64,000 bases of DNA from Croceicoccus marinus (GTDB lineage Bacteria; Pseudomonadota; Alphaproteobacteria; Sphingomonadales; Sphingomonadaceae). The stretch is taken from NCBI RefSeq assembly GCF_001661675.2, contig NZ_CP019603.1:682001-746000 (forward strand). Direction: 5' to 3'. Made by a program: the position numbers and the translations under genes. The notes under the pieces are model-generated. The model searched no databases. It saw only the letters and a program-made list of their open reading frames with translations, and was not told where the DNA came from. Numbering within the stretch: position 1 is the first letter of the stretch; each line of letters starts with the position of its first letter. Below are positions 58,499-64,000 of the stretch, in pieces.

Positions 58499-59795
58499 GG
58501 ACACCCGCAACAACTCTGATTTTGGCCGCGTGATTGGGCGGCTTGAGGTGCGTAGCGTGAGGAGTGCCATTTCATGACGGCGCTGGGCCTTCTGAGGTTG
58601 TATTTTCGTCGCTGGTCAGCCCATTTCCTGCATTCAGGCGCACCTATCCTGTGGCTGCCCGCCGCTCGTGGAAGATCAGGCGGTCGAAATTGTAGACCAG
58701 GTTGGCCAGCGTAAGTTTGGCCTGCGCCCTGGCGAGCCCAATGGTCCGGATGAATAGACCATAGCGATTCTTCTGGTGCGCAAAGACGTGCTCCACCTTG
58801 GCCCGCACGGCCGATTTCGCGGCATTGGCGCGCGCGATGCGCTCGGGCATCGGTTTGCCCTTGGGCTTTCTGCGATGGATGCGGCTCGTGAGCATGTTGC
58901 GCGCCAGCCATGTCTCGTTCTTCTGGCTGCGATAGGCGCTGTCGGCCCAGACGTCGCTGGCGGTGTTGCTGGTGTCGATCACGCAGCGCAACTGACGCCC
59001 GTCGCTATGCGCCGCCGATGTCACCGCTGCCCTGCGAATAAAGCCGAAGCGGCGGTCGATGCTGATATGGGATTTGTAACCGAACACCGGCGTGGCGATC
59101 TGCGGCAGCGGTGTCCCATCCGGGCGATATCGGATCTTGCCGCCGATCTTCACCGTCCAGCGCGCGTCGACATCCTTCTGGTGCGCCTTGTTTGGCTTGC
59201 CGCGCCAGATCTGCTTCGCCGACTTGCCCGCCTTGATGGCGGCCTTCTCGTCCTCGGTGTTGCGCTGCTTGGGCGCGGGCACCAGCGTGGCATCCACGAT
59301 CTGGCCGCCCATGGCGAGATAACCTGCCTCGTGCAGTTGCCGCTCGAACGCCTGCATCAATGCCTCGAGCGTCCCGCTCCCGGTTAGCCGGTTGCGATAG
59401 TGACGGATGGTGTTCTCGTCGGGCATCGCGCCACCCAGATCGAAGCCGAAAAAGCGCATCCAGCTCAAGCGATCGCGGATCATGAACTCCATGCGCGCAT
59501 CCGACAGATTATGCTGTGCCTGAACCACCAGCACCTTGAACATCGCGACCGGATCGAACGGCGGCCGACCGCCTTTTGCGCCGTTGCTATACCCTAGGCC
59601 GCGGGTCAGTAGCGGCCGGAAACGCTCGAAATCCACCGTGCCCGCCAAAACCTCGAGCGGATCGCCGTCCTTGCTCAGCCGGTCTAGGTGCTCCGCCAGC
59701 GAAAACAGGCTGCGTGGCTGCATCGATGCTCTCCTTACAATGCACCGAATGAATCACAGCAGCGGTCTCAAAGCGAGAGGTTATTACGGGTGTCC
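58499..59795 (-). mobile_element. IS5-family element, copy 2 (1,297 bp)
   Basis: It has the same ends, length and gene as the copy at 38979 and appears identical throughout. AGCT is present on both sides (58495-58498, 59796-59799). Removing the element and one AGCT restores the IS630 frame (F-A-K-L-T-R-R-R). Confidence 0.93.
58644..59723 (-). CDS. IS5-family transposase, copy 2
   Basis: A 359-residue transposase with the same sequence as the one at 39124, complete and with all DDE motifs (IVDATLVPAPKQRN, VWADSAYRSQKNE, VEHVFAHQKNRYG). Two identical copies point to recent transposition within this genome. Confidence 0.93.
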   Translation of the reverse strand: MQPRSLFSLAEHLDRLSKDGDPLEVLAGTVDFERFRPLLTRGLGYSNGAKGGRPPFDPVAMFKVLVVQAQHNLSDARMEFMIRDRLSWMRFFGFDLGGAMPDENTIRHYRNRLTGSGTLEALMQAFERQLHEAGYLAMGGQIVDATLVPAPKQRNTEDEKAAIKAGKSAKQIWRGKPNKAHQKDVDARWTVKIGGKIRYRPDGTPLPQIATPVFGYKSHISIDRRFGFIRRAAVTSAAHSDGRQLRCVIDTSNTASDVWADSAYRSQKNETWLARNMLTSRIHRRKPKGKPMPERIARANAAKSAVRAKVEHVFAHQKNRYGLFIRTIGLARAQAKLTLANLVYNFDRLIFHERRAATG

Positions 59796-59970
59796 AGCTC
59801 ACCCGGCGGCGCCTGAAAAACGGCGTCTTCCACTCCGTTGTCGATCTCCAGGCCGCCATCAACCGTAAGACCGTATGTCCGTCTCGGTGTTTGAGTTGGC
59901 TCGCCCTACACTGTACTTCCGAGGGTTGCTCGGGGTGGCCGAGCCGATCCTCATCACAGGAGGACGAGCC

Positions 59971-61080
59971 ATGGATCAGCATACAGATGTTTTCGTCGGG
60001 ATCGACGTGGCAAAGTCGCGCAACGCTATTGCGATTGCCGACAGCGAGCGTGGCGGTGAGGTCAGGTATTTCGGTGAAGTGGACGCCGCGCCCGATGCGA
60101 TGCGGCGGGCGGTGCAGCGGATTACCGCGAAGCACGGGCGAGCGCATTTCTGCTATGAGGCCGGACCCACCGGTTACGGCCTCTTCCGTCTCATCACCGG
60201 CATGGGGCATTCTTGCGACGTCGTTGCACCCTCGTTGATCCCAAGGAGACCTGGCGACCGGGTAAAGACCAACCGGCGCGATGCGGTAGGGCTGGCCAAG
60301 CTTTTGCGGGCCGGAGAGCTGACGCCGGTCTGGGTTCCTGACGAGGGGCATGAAGCGATGCGCGACCTTGTCCGCGCGCGATCGGCCGCGGTCCAAGCGC
60401 AACGCGTTCATCGCCAACAGGTCAGCGCCTTCATGCTGAAGCATGGCCGGATCTATCCGCGCAAGAAGAGCTGGTCGATGCGGTATCTGCGGTGGCTTCA
60501 GGAACAGCGCTTTGAACATCCTGCCCACCAGATTGCGTTGCAGGAACTCGTCGATGCTGTGCGGATATCGAAGGAGCGGATCGACCGCATTGAGGCTGCG
60601 ATCGTTGAGTTCCTGCCAAGCTGGTCATTGGCGCCCGTCGTCCGGGCTCTTCAAGCATTACGCGGTGTCGATCTGATCGTCGCAGTGACGTTCGCCACCG
60701 AAGTTGGTGACGTGCGACGCTTCGACAGCCCTGGGCAGCTCATGGGATATCTCGGCCTGGTGCCAAGCGAACGGTCCACCGGCGACACGATCCGGCGCGG
60801 CGGCATTACCAAGGCTGGCAACAGCCGCGTTCGACATATGCTGGTCGAGAGCGCGTGGACCTACCGTCACCCGCCTCGAGTGGGTGCAAAGAAGCTATAT
60901 CTCCTCGAACAGACCACACCGAAGGTCCGCGAGATCGCGTGGAAGGCGCAGAGCCGCCTGACCGGGCGGTATCGCGCGCTCAGCGCGAACGGCAAGAAGA
61001 CGACCGTGGTATGCACGGCGGTCGCCCGCGAACTGGCTGGCTTCATGTGGGCAGTGGCTCGGGAGGTGCAAACAGCCTGA
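59971..61080 (+). CDS. IS110-family transposase (DEDD recombinase)
   Basis: A 369-residue protein with the RuvC-like N-terminal domain (FVGIDVAKSRNAIAIADS, FCYEAGPTGYGLFRLI, KTNRRDAVGLAKLLRAGEL) giving the D-E-D-D residues. The C-terminal domain has the catalytic-serine region VDLIVAVTFATEVGDVRRFD, GYLGLVPSERSTGDTIRRGG and ITKAGNSRVRHMLVESAW. ATG 59971 follows AGGAGGACGAG. An earlier frame start at 59875 has no ribosome site. Intact. Confidence 0.95.
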   Translation: MDQHTDVFVGIDVAKSRNAIAIADSERGGEVRYFGEVDAAPDAMRRAVQRITAKHGRAHFCYEAGPTGYGLFRLITGMGHSCDVVAPSLIPRRPGDRVKTNRRDAVGLAKLLRAGELTPVWVPDEGHEAMRDLVRARSAAVQAQRVHRQQVSAFMLKHGRIYPRKKSWSMRYLRWLQEQRFEHPAHQIALQELVDAVRISKERIDRIEAAIVEFLPSWSLAPVVRALQALRGVDLIVAVTFATEVGDVRRFDSPGQLMGYLGLVPSERSTGDTIRRGGITKAGNSRVRHMLVESAWTYRHPPRVGAKKLYLLEQTTPKVREIAWKAQSRLTGRYRALSANGKKTTVVCTAVARELAGFMWAVAREVQTA

Positions 61081-61100
61081 GGCTGCTCAAGACTCCCGCG

Positions 61101-61275
61101 CACAGGCGGGGGTGGGGCCACGGCAGGGGAACATCCGTCATGCGCTTTGTGGCCGGCATCGCCGACGCCCGTTGTAAGATCGGATCAGCCCCGGACGCAT
61201 AATCGGGAATGCGGTAACCAACCCGCGTATCAGAGCTTGATCACCGACGTCTCTCAGGCCCCACCTCCACCTGTG
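61101..61275 (+). ncRNA. Long stem-loop after the IS110 gene (bridge-RNA or end-structure candidate)
   Basis: CACAGGCGGGGGTGGGGCC at 61101-61119 can pair with GGCCCCACCTCCACCTGTG at 61257-61275: 19 positions with only one mismatch and one G-U pair, enclosing 137 bases. IS110-family enzymes use a structured non-coding RNA encoded in the element's own ends to choose target and donor. In the IS1111 branch it lies downstream of the gene. Size and place fit, but the guide loops were not identified. The two arms could instead be subterminal repeats. Confidence 0.4.
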
Positions 61276-61431
61276 TGCGGATGCACACGCACCGTTCTTT
61301 GCCGAACGGATGATGCCACGCGCCCTGAGTGTTGACAGCGGACATCAGAGCGCTGTCGCGTTTCCACCTTGCGCAGATAATCTGAAGCGTCGAGTTTCCG
61401 CGCCCTAATCTGCGGGAGGGGCGTTGGTGCT

Positions 61432-61887
61432 ATGACGATGTCATGTGACGATACTGGCACTAACGGTGTTCAGCGGTTTGAGGTGTTCACCGGCGCGGGC
61501 AAGCGTCGGGACTGGCCGCCGGAGGTGAAGGCCTCGATTGTCGCCGAGAGCTATTCGGGGATGCAGTCGGTGAGCGCGGTCGCGCGCCGTCATGGCCTGG
61601 TTCCTTCGCAACTCTTCACCTGGCGTCGCCAGTTGCGTGCGCAGATGGAAGAACACGGTCTCATAGTTCCTGAGACTGCAAAGCCGGAGCAGACCTTCGT
61701 TCCGGCGGTGATCGATGCGATGCCCGATCCCGATCCGGCACCAAGGCACAAGCCGACACGACGGCGACGCCGCGGCAAGGCCAGTACGGTGGAACTGGAA
61801 GTGGACGGGATCACGGTGAAGATCGGGTGCGGAGCGGATGCGGGCACGATTTCGGCAGTGATCACTGCGCTGCGAGAGACGCGATGA
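61432..61887 (+). CDS. tnpA: IS66 TnpA (second IS66 element)
   Basis: A 151-residue helix-turn-helix protein: GKRRDWPPEVKASIVAESYS, VSAVARRHGLVPSQLFTWRR, and a basic linker RRRRRGKAS. This is the standard IS66 Orf1. ATG 61432 or 61438 may start. It overlaps tnpB by four bases. It is clearly different in sequence from the tnpA at 32068. Confidence 0.92.
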   Translation: MTMSCDDTGTNGVQRFEVFTGAGKRRDWPPEVKASIVAESYSGMQSVSAVARRHGLVPSQLFTWRRQLRAQMEEHGLIVPETAKPEQTFVPAVIDAMPDPDPAPRHKPTRRRRRGKASTVELEVDGITVKIGCGADAGTISAVITALRETR

Positions 61888-62240
61888 TCGGGCCCGGTAC
61901 TGGCGCAAAGGTGATGGTCGCAACGCGCCCGGTAGATTTTCGCAAGGGACCGGACTCGCTCGCGGCACTGGTGGCCGCCGAGTATGGCGGCAAGCCCTAT
62001 TCCGGCGTGATCTATGTGTTCCGGGCCAAGCGCGCCGACCGGATCAAGATGATCTGGTGGGATGGCACGGGCCTGTGTTTGATGGCCAAGAAGATGGAGA
62101 CGGGCGGCTTCAAGTGGCCCGGCATCCGCGATGGTGTAATGCGCCTTACAGCGGCACAACTGGGCGCTTTGCTGGAGGGACTGGACTGGCGGCGTGTCCA
62201 CGGCGGACGTCGTCCGAAGGCGCCGCAGATTGCCGCTTGA
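61884..62240 (+). CDS. tnpB: IS66 TnpB (second IS66 element)
   Basis: A 118-residue protein with the family motifs KVMVATRPVDFRKGPDSLAA, GVIYVFRAKRADRIKMIWWD and GGFKWPGIRDGVMRLTAAQL. The start at 61884 overlaps the tnpA stop. Earlier in-frame starts lie within tnpA. Intact. Confidence 0.93.
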   Translation: MIGPGTGAKVMVATRPVDFRKGPDSLAALVAAEYGGKPYSGVIYVFRAKRADRIKMIWWDGTGLCLMAKKMETGGFKWPGIRDGVMRLTAAQLGALLEGLDWRRVHGGRRPKAPQIAA

Positions 62241-62271
62241 CGGGATACCGCACCACTGATTCAGTGTCTCC

Positions 62272-63858
62272 ATGCTGATAGAAGCGGACCTGCCCGAAGA
62301 CGTCGAAGCGCTGCGAGCGCTCGTGCTCGAACAGGCCCGTGAGCTCGATACGCTCAAGACATTCCGCGATGAGGTCGAGCGCCTGCGCGCGATCATCGAA
62401 GCGATGCAGCGTCACCGGTTCGGTCGCCGTTCCGAGCAACTCGATCCCGACCAGTTCGAGCTTGCCCTTGAGGAAGTCGAAGCAGCCCTGGCCGCAGCCG
62501 AACACGCGCAGGAGCAGGCGAGCAAGCAGAAGGCCGAGCGCCCGCGCAAGACCAACCGTGGTTCGCTTCCGACGCATCTGGAACGGATCGAGCAGGTTGT
62601 CGATGTTGAGAGCCATGACTGCCCCTGCTGCGGCGGTGCTCTCCACCAGATTGGCGAAGATGTCTCCGAACGCCTCGACGTGGTTCCGGCAACCTTCCGC
62701 GTGCTGGTCACGCGTCGTCCCCGCTACGGTTGCCGATCGTGCGAGAGCGCCATCGTCCAGGCTCCAGCACCGGCCCGCATCGTCGAGGGCGGCATCCCGA
62801 CCGAAACGCTGATCGCGCAGGTGCTGGTCTCCAAGTACGCCGATCACCTGCCGCTTTACCGGCAGGCACAGATCTATGCCCGGCAGGGCGTTCAGCTTGA
62901 CCGTTCGACGCTTGCCGACTGGGTTGGCCGGGCGGCCTGGTATCTGCGACCCTTGCGCGATCATGTCCTCGAAGAAATGCGACGATCTGGGCGCTTGTTC
63001 GCCGACGAGACCACGGCACCGGTGCTCGATCCAGGACGAGGCAGAACCAAGACCGGTCAGCTATGGGCCTATGCCCGCGATGATCGACCCTGGGGCGGCA
63101 GCGATCCCCCGATGGTCGCCTACGTCTATGCCGCCGATCGCAAGGCCGAACGGCCCGAAGCGCATCTCGAGGGTTTTGCAGGCATTCTGCAGGTCGATGG
63201 CTATGGCGGCTACGCTGCTCTTGCCCGCCGTCGCGGCGACGTGACCCTCGCGTTCTGCTGGGCGCATGTGCGACGCAAATTCTACGAACTGGCAGACAGC
63301 TCGCCGGTCGCATCAGATGTGCTGCGCCGCATCGCCGAACTCTATGCCATCGAAGACGAAGTGCGGGGATCGTCGGCGCGGCAACGCCAGACCGTCCGCA
63401 ATGCACGGAGCAGGCCCATCGTGGACGATCTCCACCAGTATCTCGACACCCGTGGCCGGCAGGTCAGCACCAAGAGCAGGCTCGGTGAAGCGATCCGCTA
63501 TGCGCTCACCCGGTGGGATGGCCTCCTCCGGTTCCTTGATGATGGCCGCATCGATCTCGACAACAACACCGTCGAGCGCTCCATCCGCCCGCTCGCCCTC
63601 AATCGCAATTATGCGAAGCGCCGGATTATGCGCAGGTGCCGACGGCGGGTCCAGTTGTTGCACCAGAGCCGCCGCCATGAACTTCACATAATCACAACGA
63701 CTGCAGGAAGCTCATCAGATTGTCGGAGGCTCGGAAGCGGCCCGGCGCGGCAGCACTTGGTTGCAGCTTCATCAGAGCCTGTTCCTTCATCGCGAGATCG
63801 GCTTCGACGTACATATGGGTCGTTGCCGTATCCTCGTGACCGAGCCACAGGGCGATGA
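62272..63858 (+). pseudogene. tnpC: IS66 TnpC (second element), C-terminus replaced
   Basis: Normal TnpC features run from the leucine-zipper (ETRDEVERLR-like region), through CPCCGGALHQIGEDVSERLD, the DDE core (GRLFADETTAPVLDPGRGRT, ILQVDGYGGYAALARR, AFCWAHVRRKFYELADSS) to FLDDGRIDLDNNTVERSIRP-LALNRN near 63609. There the expected K-N-A-L-F-A-G-S-D continuation stops and unrelated sequence follows to 63858. The break coincides with two ATTATGCG repeats (63608, 63625) next to a tyrosine recombinase gene, so another element has probably inserted here. The transposase is inactive. Confidence 0.85.
63608..63632. repeat. ATTATGCG direct repeat at the IS66/recombinase junction
   Basis: Two copies of ATTATGCG are separated by AAGCGCCGG. 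They lie exactly where IS66 tnpC homology ends and 60 bases beyond the end of the tyrosine recombinase gene. This is a plausible end or crossover site of the element that carries the recombinase. Confidence 0.4.
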
Positions 63859-64000
63859 CGGTGATGTCGACGCCCGATTGAAGCAGGTGCATCGCCGTTG
63901 TGTGTCGAACCGTATGGGGTGTGACCGGGCGGTCAAGGAGCCCTGGATTCTTGCGACCTGCAGTCGCAACGGCAAGGTTCAAGCGCTGGGTGACGTTCGA
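63692..64000 (-). CDS. Tyrosine recombinase/integrase, C-terminal part (runs off the edge)
   Basis: The frame is open from the right edge to the stop at 63692 and encodes 102 residues. PVTPHTVRHTTAMHLLQSGV followed by DITVIALWLGHEDTATTHMY is the C-terminal half of the catalytic domain: the H-x-x-R box, the second His/Trp position (LGHE) and the nucleophile Tyr. The N-terminal part lies outside. XerC/D-like and transposon-borne integrases look alike here. The neighbouring repeat and disrupted IS66 suggest a mobile recombinase. Confidence 0.88.
   Translation of the reverse strand, partial: SNVTQRLNLAVATAGRKNPGLLDRPVTPHTVRHTTAMHLLQSGVDITVIALWLGHEDTATTHMYVEADLAMKEQALMKLQPSAAAPGRFRASDNLMSFLQSL

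Larger units (their letters stand above)
58020..59864 (+). pseudogene. IS630-family transposase fragment, split by IS5
   Basis: The frame 58020-58498 carries the core [60 protein letters not shown] and [15 protein letters not shown]. After the IS5 element, from 59800, it continues TRRRLKNGVFHSVVDLQAAI. The N-terminus is cut by the IS21 end and the C-terminus ends at about 59864 where IS110 begins. Only the middle of the gene survives. Confidence 0.88.
59866..61275 (+). mobile_element. IS110-family element (limits approximate)
   Basis: The element is recognised by its transposase and by the abrupt end of the IS630 fragment at about 59864. IS110 elements lack normal inverted ends, so the right limit is uncertain. 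The non-coding part after the gene contains a long stem-loop (61101-61275). Confidence 0.7.

Noticed and set aside
38979..59795. The two identical IS5 copies as a composite transposon
   Set aside because: Each copy has its own AGCT duplication and each target gene rejoins in frame, which shows two separate insertions and not one composite event.
1..64000. CRISPR array or tRNA-linked integration site
   Set aside because: No regularly spaced repeats and no tRNA cloverleaf were noticed. Integrations here are inside IS genes, not at tRNA ends.

Overview
The window is GC-rich alphaproteobacterial DNA, most likely from a sphingomonad. This is inferred from the TonB-dependent receptor ending in Phe, the style of the catabolic genes, and the IS5, IS21, IS66, IS110, IS256 and IS630 elements. 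No rRNA, tRNA or CRISPR array was seen. The left 24 kb is an ordered catabolic island. The right 40 kb is a mosaic of insertion sequences around a group of nuclease, helicase and membrane-protein genes.

Catabolic island (1-23.6 kb). After the end of a TonB-dependent receptor comes a three-gene operon: TIM-barrel isomerase, GPH-type sugar symporter and secreted ThuA-domain protein. Next is an operon with a C-glycoside deglycosidase alpha/beta pair and a GH3 beta-glucosidase. Then comes an operon with a Gfo/Idh/MocA dehydrogenase, a TIM-barrel isomerase/epimerase, a Tat-exported gluconate-dehydrogenase-subunit-3-like protein and a GMC flavoprotein. Two MFS transporters follow. The last operon holds a type I extradiol dioxygenase, an alpha/beta hydrolase, DUF2218, an esterase remnant, a cupin, a fumarylacetoacetate-hydrolase-family enzyme and a second C-glycoside deglycosidase pair. 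The inferred pathway is uptake of aromatic glycosides, oxidation of the sugar at C3 (GMC or Gfo/Idh enzymes), cleavage of the C-C (or C-O) glycosidic bond by the deglycosidase pairs, ring cleavage of the aglycone, and isomerisation of the keto-sugar. Four promoter regions share a palindrome, TTAGAA-N6-TTCTAA or a close variant, which suggests one regulator not encoded in the window.

Junction (23.6-32.8 kb). A frameshifted infA-like relic is followed by a degraded IS3 fragment, a second IS3-family element with perfect 29-bp ends, an IS21 stub, and an IS66 element. A 2.6-kb element encoding a large serine recombinase has inserted in the IS66 tnpC, and removing it restores the tnpC frame exactly.

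Nuclease/defence-like region (32.8-53.9 kb). It holds a DnaQ/PolB-exonuclease-like protein, an HNH nuclease overlapping hipA (no hipB seen), a nucleotidyltransferase-like gene with a small partner, a Cas4-like DUF2779 nuclease, a GIY-YIG-like gene split by an IS5 element, two related membrane proteins, and a three-gene operon (DUF7662-like plus two membrane-hairpin proteins). That operon diverges from a 1,659-residue exonuclease-RecQ-UvrD fusion, which is followed by a TPR-like protein.

Right mosaic (54-64 kb). An IS21 element is split by IS256 with a 9-bp duplication. An IS630 fragment is split by an IS5 copy that appears identical to the one at 39-40 kb. Then come an IS110 element with a long stem-loop downstream of its transposase, a second IS66 whose tnpC is broken, and a tyrosine recombinase that runs off the right edge.
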